Assembly (NCBI GenBank): GCA_900550375.1
Contig: URRP01000016.1
Span: forward strand, 1 to 45,818
DNA length: 45,818 nt
Reading direction: 5' to 3'
From: an uncultured Alistipes sp.
Lineage (GTDB): Bacteria; Bacteroidota; Bacteroidia; Bacteroidales; Rikenellaceae
Shown here piece after piece: positions 34,337 to 41,961 of the stretch. The translations under genes and the position numbers were made by a program. The notes under the pieces were generated by a model that saw only the letters and a list, made by a program, of their open reading frames with translations, was not told the origin of the DNA and searched no databases. Each line of letters begins with the position of its first letter. The first letter of the stretch is position 1.

Positions 34337-35383
34337 TTAGTTGTTTTCAGGACGCAGCTTGCGCACGACGGCGCCGGTCTGCCACATTTCGCTTTCACGC
34401 AGCTCGCGCAGCTCTTCGTTGAGCTTCTCGCGGTAGTCGGGCTTGCTGTTCAGGTCGATCGACCGCTGTGCTTCACGACCGGCCGCTACCTCCTCATAGA
34501 GCTTTTCGAAGACGGGTTTCGAGGCGTCGCGGAAGCGTTTCCACCAGTCCAGCGCACCGCGCTGCGCCGTGGTCGAGCAGTTGGCGTACATCCAGTCCAT
34601 GCCGTTTTCGGCCACCAGCGGCATGAGCGACTGCGTAAGCTCCTCGACCGTCTCGTTGAAAGCCTCCGAGGGGGTGTGTCCATGTGCACGCAGCGTTTCG
34701 TACTGAGCGGCGAAGATGCCCTGAATGGCGCCCATCAGCGTGCCGCGTTCGCCCGTCAGATCGGAGTAGACTTCGCGTTTGAAGTCGGTCTCGAACAGGT
34801 AGCCCGAGCCGACGCCGATGCCGAGGGCCACCACGCGCTCGAAGGCGCGGCCCGTTGCATCCTGAAAGACCGCAAAGCTCGAATTGAGTCCGCGTCCCTG
34901 CAGGAACATTCGCCGCAGCGAAGTACCCGACCCTTTGGGTGCGATCAGAATTACGTCGACGTCGGCTGGCGGAACGATGCCCGTGCGCTCCTTGTAGGTG
35001 ATGCCGAAGCCGTGCGAAAAGTAGAGCGCCTTGCCCGGCGTGAGATACTTCTTGATCGTCGGCCATACGGCGATCTGACCCGCGTCGGAGAGCAGATACT
35101 GGAGGATCGTACCGCGCTCGGCCGCCTCCTCGATGCTGAAGAGCGTCTGGCCCGGGACCCAGCCGTCGGTGACGGCCTTGTTCCAGCTTGGGGTGCCCTC
35201 GCGCTGGCCTACGATGACGTTGAATCCGTTGTCGCGCAGATTCAGCGACTGTCCGGGTCCCTGCACACCGTAACCGATGACGGCGATCGTCTCGTTTTTG
35301 AGGACCTCGCGCGCCTTCTCCAGCGGAAACTCTTCGCGTGTGACGACGGTTTCGTTTACACCGCCAAAATTGATTTGTGCCAT
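34337..35383 (-). CDS. ilvC: Ketol-acid reductoisomerase
   Basis: This 348-aa enzyme carries out the second common step of isoleucine and valine synthesis, an Mg-dependent alkyl shift plus NAD(P)H reduction. The nucleotide site is IAVIGYGVQGPGQSLNLRDN, with loop VGQREGTPSW. SHGFGITYKE, LIAPKGSGTSLRR and the metal-binding SDLTGERGTLMGAIQG and EELTQSLMPL segments follow. Length fits the short class I enzyme. It follows ilvN by 33 nt. I cannot settle NADH versus NADPH preference. Confidence 0.95.
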   Translation of the reverse strand: MAQINFGGVNETVVTREEFPLEKAREVLKNETIAVIGYGVQGPGQSLNLRDNGFNVIVGQREGTPSWNKAVTDGWVPGQTLFSIEEAAERGTILQYLLSDAGQIAVWPTIKKYLTPGKALYFSHGFGITYKERTGIVPPADVDVILIAPKGSGTSLRRMFLQGRGLNSSFAVFQDATGRAFERVVALGIGVGSGYLFETDFKREVYSDLTGERGTLMGAIQGIFAAQYETLRAHGHTPSEAFNETVEELTQSLMPLVAENGMDWMYANCSTTAQRGALDWWKRFRDASKPVFEKLYEEVAAGREAQRSIDLNSKPDYREKLNEELRELRESEMWQTGAVVRKLRPENN

Positions 35384-35416
35384 AGCTGTAACTGTTTTAG
35401 ATGATGATTATGTGGA

Positions 35417-35935
35417 TTATTCTTTGTTGTTTTCCAGTTGTTCGAGGTATTCGTTCAGCAGCTCGCGCCGCGATTTGACGATCGCCACCGTGCCGCTGCG
35501 CACGAATTGCTGCACGCCGTAGGGTTGGAGCAGTTCGAACAGTTCGTGCGTCTCGCTCTTGTAACCGGTTTTTTCGACGATGATGTAGTCGTCGTCGATC
35601 TCCAGAATGCGCACGTTGTGCCGGCGCACGAGCTGTTCGACGTTGCGGCTGCGCGTTACTTTATACAGCGCGATCTCCTGCTGCACGACCTCATCGGAGG
35701 TGAATACGAAGGTCTTCAGTACGTCGACCCGTTTTTCGACCTGCCGTGCGAGCTTTTCGACCTTCTCGGGGTCGGTACGCACGACGATCGTGAATTTGTG
35801 GATGCCCTTGAGCGCCGACTGGGAGGTCGTCAGACTCTCGATATTGACATTGCGGCAGGTGAAGACCGTGGTGATCTGACTCAGCAGACCGACCTTGTTT
35901 TCCGAAAAAACGGTGATGATGTATTCCTGTTCCAT
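35417..35935 (-). CDS. ilvN: Acetolactate synthase small (regulatory) subunit
   Basis: This 172-aa regulatory subunit confers valine feedback on IlvB. An N-terminal ACT domain (about 4-78) begins EYIITVFSENKVGLLSQI with NVNIESLTTSQS, the typical valine-binding region. The C-terminal dimerisation domain follows (VRRHNVRILEIDDDYIIVEK; KSETHELFELLQPYGVQQFV). The start is the ATG at 35935; the frame is open upstream to 36199 but only in Arg-rich sequence overlapping ilvB. It starts 14 nt after ilvB. Confidence 0.94.
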   Translation of the reverse strand: MEQEYIITVFSENKVGLLSQITTVFTCRNVNIESLTTSQSALKGIHKFTIVVRTDPEKVEKLARQVEKRVDVLKTFVFTSDEVVQQEIALYKVTRSRNVEQLVRRHNVRILEIDDDYIIVEKTGYKSETHELFELLQPYGVQQFVRSGTVAIVKSRRELLNEYLEQLENNKE

Positions 35936-35949
35936 AATGACGTGTCGTT

Positions 35950-37686
35950 TTATTCGAGCCGGATGGCTGCGACCGGAGCGCCGGCCGGAACCATCGGAAA
36001 GACGTTTTCTTCGCTTTCGACCCTTACTTCGAGCAGGTAGGCGCCCGGGTGGGCCTTCATATCCTCCACGGCCTCCGCCAATTCCTCGCGCCGTTCGACG
36101 CAGCGGTAGGCGATGCCGTTCGCGCGGGCGAGCAGCCCGAAATCGGGGTTGACCATCTCGGTGAAGGAGTAGCGGCGGTCGTAGAAAAGCTCCTGCCACT
36201 GGCGCACCATGCCCAGAAAAGAGTTGTTCAGCAGCACGATCTTCACGCTGATCTGCGACTGGAAGATCGTCGCCATCTCCTGAATGGTCATTTGCAGACC
36301 GCCGTCGCCGGCGAAGAGGCAGACCTCGCGGTCGGGAGCACCCAGCTTGGCGCCGATGGCGGCCGGAAGACCGAATCCCATGGTTCCCAGACCGCCCGAT
36401 GTGACGACGCTGCGGCTGCGGCGGAATCCGAAATAGCGGGCGGCGAACATCTGCTGCTGTCCCACGTCGGTGACCAGTACGGCGTCGTTGTCGTAGGCGC
36501 GTGCCACGGTGTCGATCGCCTCGCCCATGCGGATGGGTCCTCCTTCAGGACGGATCGCCCGACGGATCACCGCTTCGTATTCGATGCGGTCGCAGGTGCG
36601 GAACTCCTCGATCCACTGCGCATGATCACCCTGCCGGATGCGTCGGGTGAGCAGCGGCAGCGTTCGTTTCACGTCGCCCACGAGGGGTACGTCGGCGTGT
36701 ACGATCTTGTCGATTTCGGAGGGATCGATCTCCAGATGGATGATCTTGGCATTGGCGCCGAACTGGGTGGGATCGCCCGTCACACGGTCGTCGAAACGCA
36801 TCCCGACGGCGATGAGCAGGTCGCACTCGCAGTTTTTGATGTTGGGACCGTAGTTGCCGTGCATTCCCAGCAGCCCCACGTTGCGGGGATCGTCGCTCGG
36901 CAGGGCCGAAAGACCCAGCAGCGTCGAGGCGGCGGGCATCCCGCTCTTGTCGAGAAAGGCGTGCAGTTCGGCTTCGGCGTTACCCAGAATCACGCCCTGA
37001 CCGATCAAGACCAGCGGCCGGCGGGCGTTGTCGATCAGCTGCGTCGCCTCCTCGATACGCTCCTTATCGGGCGTGACGGCGGGAACGTAGCTGCGGATCG
37101 AGGTGATGCGTTCGTAACGGAAGGGGGCCGTGGCACATTGGGCGTCCTTCGTGATGTCGACGACGACCGGGCCGGGACGACCCGATCGGGCGATGTAGAA
37201 GGCCTTGGCGATGGCCGCCGGAATATCTTCGGGGTACTTGACCTGACAGTTCCACTTCGTGACAGCCTGCGTGATCCCCACGAAATTGGTCTCCTGAAAG
37301 GCATCCGTCCCGAGCAGCGACGAACCCACCTGTCCGGTGACGAGCACCAGCGGCGTGGAGTCCATCAGTGCGTCGGCCAGTCCGGTCACGGTGTTCGTGG
37401 CTCCGGGACCGGAGGTCACCAGACAGACGCCGACGCGGCCGCTTACGCGGGCATAGCCCTGTGCGGCGTGCACGGCGCCCTGCTCGTGGCGCACCAAGAT
37501 GTGGCGCAGCCGGTCGCGGTAGTCGTAGAGTGCATCGTAAACGGGGATGATGGCGCCTCCGGGATAGCCGAAAACGGTCTCGACGCCCTCGCGCAGGAAC
37601 GATTCGATCAGTGCCTGCGATCCGGTGAGCAACGGGGCTTCGGCCGTTTGCCGATCTTCGGATCGGAAGGATTCGGTCGTGTTCAT
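35950..37686 (-). CDS. ilvB: Acetolactate synthase large (catalytic) subunit
   Basis: This 578-aa TPP enzyme forms acetolactate or acetohydroxybutyrate from pyruvate. Marks are EGVETVFGYPGGAIIP, the TPP-activating Glu in RHEQGAVHAAQGYAR (about 66), VTSGPGATNTVTG, the FAD-contact region GMHGNYGPN and VGMRFDDRVTGDP, and the TPP-Mg motif FAGDGGLQMTIQEMATIFQ through NNSFLGMVRQWQE. I use the ATG at 37686 (MNTTES); the frame could also start at a TTG two codons earlier. It lies 12 nt after ilvD. Confidence 0.95.
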   Translation of the reverse strand: MNTTESFRSEDRQTAEAPLLTGSQALIESFLREGVETVFGYPGGAIIPVYDALYDYRDRLRHILVRHEQGAVHAAQGYARVSGRVGVCLVTSGPGATNTVTGLADALMDSTPLVLVTGQVGSSLLGTDAFQETNFVGITQAVTKWNCQVKYPEDIPAAIAKAFYIARSGRPGPVVVDITKDAQCATAPFRYERITSIRSYVPAVTPDKERIEEATQLIDNARRPLVLIGQGVILGNAEAELHAFLDKSGMPAASTLLGLSALPSDDPRNVGLLGMHGNYGPNIKNCECDLLIAVGMRFDDRVTGDPTQFGANAKIIHLEIDPSEIDKIVHADVPLVGDVKRTLPLLTRRIRQGDHAQWIEEFRTCDRIEYEAVIRRAIRPEGGPIRMGEAIDTVARAYDNDAVLVTDVGQQQMFAARYFGFRRSRSVVTSGGLGTMGFGLPAAIGAKLGAPDREVCLFAGDGGLQMTIQEMATIFQSQISVKIVLLNNSFLGMVRQWQELFYDRRYSFTEMVNPDFGLLARANGIAYRCVERREELAEAVEDMKAHPGAYLLEVRVESEENVFPMVPAGAPVAAIRLE

Positions 37687-37698
37687 AAGCAATCGGTT

Positions 37699-39528
37699 TT
37701 ATGCATTGTCTTGTGTGTCGATGATGCGTACGGCGCCTTTGTCGGCCGAGCTGACCAGCAGGGCGTAGGCACGCAGCGAGGCCGGTATGAGACGCTCGCG
37801 CGCAACCGGTGCGAAACGCTGCAAGGCGGCTTTGCGTGCGGCGATCTCTTCGTCGTCGACCAGCAGGCGGATCGAACGGTTGGGGATGTCGATCTCGATC
37901 GTATCGCCCGTGCGGATGACGGCGATCTCGCCGCCTGCAGCGGCTTCGGGCGAGACGTGCCCGATCGAAAGCCCCGACGTACCGCCCGAAAAACGACCGT
38001 CGGTGATGAGCGCGCAGACCTTGTCGAGTCGTTTCGACTTGAGATAGGAGGTGGGGTAGAGCATCTCCTGCATACCGGGGCCGCCTTTAGGCCCTTCGTA
38101 GCGGATGACGACTACCTCGCCCGGCTGTACTTCGTCGCCGAGGATCCCCTCCATCGCCTGCTCCTGCGATTCGTAGACGCGGGCCGTGCCTCGGAAGAGG
38201 AACAGCGTTTCATCGACGCCCGCCGTCTTGACGACGCAGCCGCTGCGGGCGATGTTGCCCGTCAGAACGGCCAGTCCGCCGTCGCGGAAATAGGCGTGTT
38301 CCGCATCGCGGATGCAGCCTTCTGTGCGATCTTTGTCGAGCGTATCGTAACGGGTGTTCTGTGCGCCCAGTTCGCGGCCGGAAAGTCCGGCCGGAGCGCT
38401 GCGCCAGCGTCCGACGGCGTCGTCGCTCACCGTCGGGCTGCACAGATCGTAGGCGGCGATCGCCTCGCCGAGCGTGCGGCCGTCGATCCGTTTTACAGCG
38501 GTGTCGACGAGTCCTGCACGGTCGAGTTCTCCCAGAATCGAGAGAATGCCGCCGGCGCGGTTGACGTCCTGAATATGGTAGTGCGAGTTGGGCGCGACCT
38601 TGCACAGGACGGGAACCTTACGCGAAAGACGGTCGATATCCTGCATCGTGAAGTCCACGCCCGCTTCGTGAGCGACGGCCAGCAGATGCAGCACGGTGTT
38701 GGTCGAACCGCCCATGGCGATATCGAGCGACATGGCGTTCTCGAAGGCGGCTTTCGTAGCGATCGAACGCGGCAGCAGCGAATCGTCGCCCTCGAAATAG
38801 TAGCGTTCGGCGTTGCGGACGACGAGCGCGGCGGCATCTTCGAAGAGCCTGCGGCGGGCGACGTGCGTGGCGACGATCGTGCCGTTTCCGGGCAGCGAAA
38901 GCCCCAGCGCCTCCGTGAGACAGTTCATCGAGTTGGCGGTGAACATCCCCGAACACGATCCGCAGCCCGGGCAGGCGCAGCGCTCGATGCGCTCCACCTC
39001 TTCGTCGCTGCACTGTGCGTCGGCACTCATCACCATCGCGTCGATCAGGTCGACGTTGCGGTCGCCGAAGCGCCCCGCCTCCATCGGCCCGCCCGAGACG
39101 AAGACCGTCGGGATATTGAGCCGCATGGCGGCCATCAGCATACCGGGCGTGATCTTGTCGCAGTTGCTGATGCAGACCAGCGCATCGATCTTGTGTGCGT
39201 TGGCCATATATTCGACGCTGTCGGCGATGATTTCGCGCGAAGGAAGCGAGTAGAGCATCCCGTCGTGTCCCATGGCGATCCCGTCGTCGATGGCGATGGT
39301 GTTGAACTCCGCGGCGAAACAGCCGCACGCTTCGATGCGCTGTTTGACATACTGGCCGATTTCGTGCAGGTGCATGTGTCCCGGGACCAGCTGCGTAAAC
39401 GAATTGGCGATGCCGATGATCGGCCGGCCGAACTGTTCTTCGCTCATACCGTTGGCGCGCCAGAGACTTCTGGCTCCGGCCATCCGACGACCGGTCGTCG
39501 TCACGGCGCTTCTGAGTGGATGTTTCAT
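37699..39528 (-). CDS. ilvD: Dihydroxy-acid dehydratase
   Basis: This 609-aa Fe-S dehydratase forms the 2-keto acids in the third common Ile/Val step. Cluster Cys contexts are CISNCDKITPGM (about 122) and ACPGCGSCSGMFTANSMN (about 195). Other marks are MGHDGMLYSLPSREIIAD, ALGLSLPGNGT, AMGGSTNTVLHLLA, RYEGPKGGPGMQEML and ITDGRFSGGTSGLSIGHVSPEAA. Length matches the [4Fe-4S] type of E. coli IlvD. It is first in the ilv operon, 48 nt after the attenuator-like hairpin. Confidence 0.97.
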   Translation of the reverse strand: MKHPLRSAVTTTGRRMAGARSLWRANGMSEEQFGRPIIGIANSFTQLVPGHMHLHEIGQYVKQRIEACGCFAAEFNTIAIDDGIAMGHDGMLYSLPSREIIADSVEYMANAHKIDALVCISNCDKITPGMLMAAMRLNIPTVFVSGGPMEAGRFGDRNVDLIDAMVMSADAQCSDEEVERIERCACPGCGSCSGMFTANSMNCLTEALGLSLPGNGTIVATHVARRRLFEDAAALVVRNAERYYFEGDDSLLPRSIATKAAFENAMSLDIAMGGSTNTVLHLLAVAHEAGVDFTMQDIDRLSRKVPVLCKVAPNSHYHIQDVNRAGGILSILGELDRAGLVDTAVKRIDGRTLGEAIAAYDLCSPTVSDDAVGRWRSAPAGLSGRELGAQNTRYDTLDKDRTEGCIRDAEHAYFRDGGLAVLTGNIARSGCVVKTAGVDETLFLFRGTARVYESQEQAMEGILGDEVQPGEVVVIRYEGPKGGPGMQEMLYPTSYLKSKRLDKVCALITDGRFSGGTSGLSIGHVSPEAAAGGEIAVIRTGDTIEIDIPNRSIRLLVDDEEIAARKAALQRFAPVARERLIPASLRAYALLVSSADKGAVRIIDTQDNA

Positions 39529-39575
39529 TTTTCTCTCTTTTTCGACCTGTTTCCCTTGTCGGTTTTGTAAACAGC

Positions 39576-39603
39576 GAAGCCCTTCTCTCGGGAGAAAGGC
39601 TTC
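39576..39603 (-). terminator. ilv attenuator terminator-like hairpin
   Basis: GAAGCCTTTCTC (39603-39592) pairs with GAGAAGGGCTTC (39587-39576) in a 12-bp stem with one G-T pair and a 4-nt loop. The sequence after it is CGCTGTTTAC, so the U-tract is weak. It excludes the alternative pairing with 39628-39637. Confidence 0.7.
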
Positions 39604-39637
39604 ATTATATTCTTAATATATATAACCCCTTTCTCCC
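39590..39637 (-). promoter_or_regulatory. ilv antiterminator pairing
   Basis: GGGAGAAAGG (39637-39628), directly after the leader peptide stop, is perfectly complementary to CCTTTCTCCC (39599-39590), the upstream arm of the terminator-like hairpin. A ribosome at the stop codon would cover the first segment, while one stalled at Leu/Ile/Val codons would leave it free. The complementarity is seen; the switch is inferred. Confidence 0.75.
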
Positions 39638-39638
39638 G

Positions 39639-39704
39639 TCATGGTTTCGTGACGACGAGCAGCAGATTAATGACGTGGATATACGTAGGATTCAAAGTGT
39701 GCAT
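39639..39704 (-). CDS. Branched-chain leader peptide ahead of ilvDBNC
   Basis: The ATG at 39704 opens a 21-codon frame beginning MHTLNPTY, then IHVINLLLVVTKP, and a TGA stop at 39639-39641. Nine of 21 codons are Leu, Ile or Val, eight of them in codons 9-18. It starts about 20 nt after the predicted transcription start, and its stop abuts a pair of mutually exclusive hairpins ahead of ilvD. This is the layout of a branched-chain amino acid attenuator, analogous in logic to ilvL/leuL of enterobacteria but not similar in sequence. It is too short for routine gene calling. Confidence 0.88.
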   Translation of the reverse strand: MHTLNPTYIHVINLLLVVTKP

Positions 39705-39731
39705 AACTGCATTCTGGAGTTTGTTATGAAG

Positions 39732-39762
39732 CAAAAGTAGGTATATAAAATTACATTACCAA
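39732..39762 (-). promoter_or_regulatory. ilv operon promoter
   Basis: On the minus strand TACTTTTG (39739-39732) matches TAnnTTTG, with TTG (39762-39760) 20 nt upstream as the -33 core. Transcription should begin near 39725, just before the leader peptide. Confidence 0.75.
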
Positions 39763-40165
39763 GCTAATTCGTAAAAAAATATAATAACATAACAATCAGG
39801 CGCTGAGTTTGCTTTCGCGGCTTTTGTTTTATCGTTAAACCGGATGTTTGCTTACAATCTGAAACCGGCTTTCAAACCCTGTTAAAGCCTTTTTCGGCAG
39901 ATTGCAGCGCATCGGAATTCGCTCGGTTCGGATTTCGGATTACGATTCGTTATCCGTTCGCTGTTCCGAAGGGTCGGCGGGTGCGGAATTTTTCCGTCGA
40001 AGGCGATCCTGCGGGAGCCTCCCTTTCGACCAGCGCTTGCCATCCGGCCTGTGCTTGCCGTCGTCCTGTGCGGCGTATCGAGCGGGCGACGGTTTCCCTG
40101 CTGAAGCGGGTTCCGCAGGCCGTGGCCGTGCAGCGCCCGTGCGTACTTGCGCCGCGCCTTTGAGG
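39763..40165. other. Intergenic region between leuB and the ilv promoter
   Basis: About 400 bases downstream of leuB. It is GC-rich near leuB and AT-rich toward the ilv promoter. No convincing gene, terminator or repeat was found; open frames here lack family features. Confidence 0.5.
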
Positions 40166-41224
40166 TCAGATCTGCGCAGCGATGAAATCCCCGACCGCCG
40201 AAGTCTGGTAGCTGGGGCAGCCTGGCGCCGAGAGGTCTTCGGTAACGACGCCTTCGGCAAGGGTGCGGTCGATGGCCTTGCGAATGGCCTTGCCTTCGGC
40301 GATAAGCCCCAGATGCTCCAGCAGCAGGGCCGCCGAGAGAACGGTAGCCATCGGATTGGCGATATTCTTGCCCGCCGCCTGCGGATACGATCCGTGAACG
40401 GGTTCGAACAGGGCGCACTTCGCACCGATGCTCGCCGACGAGAGCATTCCCACCGAACCGCTGATGACGCTGGCTTCGTCGGTCAGAATATCGCCGAACA
40501 TATTCTCGGTTACGATCACGTCGAAATCGGTCGGCCGGCGGATGATCTGCATCGCGGCATTGTCCACGAACATGAAATCGACCGTTACCTCGGGATATTC
40601 GAAAGCGGTGCGCTGGGCGGTTTCGCGCCACATGCGCGAAGTCTCCAGTACATTGGCCTTGTCGACCACCGTGAGGTGCTGCCGCCGCGCCGCCGCCAGC
40701 CGGAAGGCGACGCGCAGCACTTGCTCGATCTCGTCGATGGTGTAGGTGCAGGTGTCGTAGGAGCGCGTGTCGTTCCGGTCGCGTCCCGACCGTCCGAAAT
40801 AGATGCCGCTCGTCAGTTCGCGCACGCAGATGAAATCCGTGCCGCGCACGATGTCGGCCTTGAGCGGCGAACGGTCGGTCAACGACTCGTAAACCGTCAC
40901 GGGGCGCAGGTTGGCGAATAAACCCAGCGCCTTGCGCATCCGCAGCAACCCCTGCTCGGGACGTATTTTCGACTTGGGGTTGTTGTCGTATTTGGGATCT
41001 CCGATCGCACCGAACAACACGGCGTCGGCTTCACGGCAGATGCAGTGGGTCGCGTCGGGGTAGGGGTTGCCGGTGGCTTCGATCGCTGCGGCGCCTACCA
41101 GCGCCTCGGTGTAGCGGATGCGATGGCCGAATTTCGCAGCTGTACGGTCGAGTACTTTCGTGGCTTCGGCGATGATTTCGGGTCCGATACCGTCGCCGGG
41201 TAGAAGGGCAATGTTGATATCCAT
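40166..41224 (-). CDS. leuB: 3-isopropylmalate dehydrogenase
   Basis: This 352-aa NAD-dependent beta-decarboxylating dehydrogenase catalyses the third leucine-specific step. Marks are IALLPGDGIGPEII, GAIGDPKYDNNPKSKIRPEQ (the NP-x-S/R-x-R-PEQ loop specific for LeuB), the active-site Tyr in RELTSGIYFGRSG, the Lys in VVDKANVLETSRMW, and the metal/NAD signature NMFGDILTDEASVISGS and FEPVHGSYPQAAGKNIANP. Length is standard. It is last of the leu genes, 46 nt after leuD. Confidence 0.97.
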   Translation of the reverse strand: MDINIALLPGDGIGPEIIAEATKVLDRTAAKFGHRIRYTEALVGAAAIEATGNPYPDATHCICREADAVLFGAIGDPKYDNNPKSKIRPEQGLLRMRKALGLFANLRPVTVYESLTDRSPLKADIVRGTDFICVRELTSGIYFGRSGRDRNDTRSYDTCTYTIDEIEQVLRVAFRLAAARRQHLTVVDKANVLETSRMWRETAQRTAFEYPEVTVDFMFVDNAAMQIIRRPTDFDVIVTENMFGDILTDEASVISGSVGMLSSASIGAKCALFEPVHGSYPQAAGKNIANPMATVLSAALLLEHLGLIAEGKAIRKAIDRTLAEGVVTEDLSAPGCPSYQTSAVGDFIAAQI

Positions 41225-41270
41225 AATCTTGAATGTTGTGTGGTCGCAGGAATATTGATGGGTTCGGGCG

Positions 41271-41864
41271 TTACCGGCGGGCGGCTTCGAACGCTTCGAT
41301 CCGGTCGGCGATGCTTACCAGATAGTCCACGTCGTCGTAGCCGTTGAGCAGGCACCTTTTCTTATAGGCGTCGATCTCGAAGCGTTCGCTGCGGCCGTCC
41401 GAGAGGGCGGTCAGCGTCTGCGCCTCCAGATCGACCGTGAAGCGGGCCGTGGGATCGCGGCGCAGGTCGTCGAAGATCGCGGCGAGAAATGCGTCGCTTA
41501 CGCGCAGCGGCAGCAGCCCGTTGTTGAGGGCGTTGTTGCGGAAGATGTCGGCGAAGAAGCTCGATACCACCACGCGGAACCCGTAGTCGGCCAGCGCCCA
41601 TGCGGCGTGCTCGCGCGAACTGCCGCACCCGAAGTTGCGTCCGGCCACGAGGATACGTCCCTCGTAACGCGGATCGTTGAGCGGGAACGCGGCGATCGGG
41701 CGTCCCTCGGCGTCGTAACGCCAGTCGCGGAAGAGGTTGTCGCCGAATCCTTTGCGTTCGGTCGCTTTGAGGAAACGCGCCGGAATGATCTGATCGGTAT
41801 CGATGTTCTCCGCATCGACGGGTACCGCCCCCGAAGTGAAGGTTATGAATTTTGGAATAGCCAT
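41271..41864 (-). CDS. leuD: 3-isopropylmalate dehydratase small subunit
   Basis: This 197-aa subunit carries the swivelling aconitase domain 4 that completes the LeuC active site. Recognisable are PVDAENIDTDQIIPARFLK, ILVAGRNFGCGSSREHAAWAL (substrate-binding signature), FFADIFRNNALNNGLLPL and the C-terminal CLLNGYDDVDYLVS. Length is typical. It follows leuC with a 97-nt gap in which I see no gene. Confidence 0.96.
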   Translation of the reverse strand: MAIPKFITFTSGAVPVDAENIDTDQIIPARFLKATERKGFGDNLFRDWRYDAEGRPIAAFPLNDPRYEGRILVAGRNFGCGSSREHAAWALADYGFRVVVSSFFADIFRNNALNNGLLPLRVSDAFLAAIFDDLRRDPTARFTVDLEAQTLTALSDGRSERFEIDAYKKRCLLNGYDDVDYLVSIADRIEAFEAARR

Positions 41865-41961
41865 CGTTTCTATACGTTAAATTATAAAATCGGCGGGTTG
41901 TCGTTTCGTCCGGCTTTTCATGTTCTTCAGCCGAACGGGTCGATGGTCGGGATCCTTCCTC

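Noticed and set aside
34324..34398. Longer AsnB start
   Set aside because: It would place 25 residues before the catalytic Cys2, which must follow the initiator Met directly.
36049..39570. Very long plus-strand open frame (1173 codons) opposite ilvB and ilvD
   Set aside because: It is antisense to two clear, full-length enzymes. Its product has no recognisable domain, and such mirror frames are common in GC-rich DNA.
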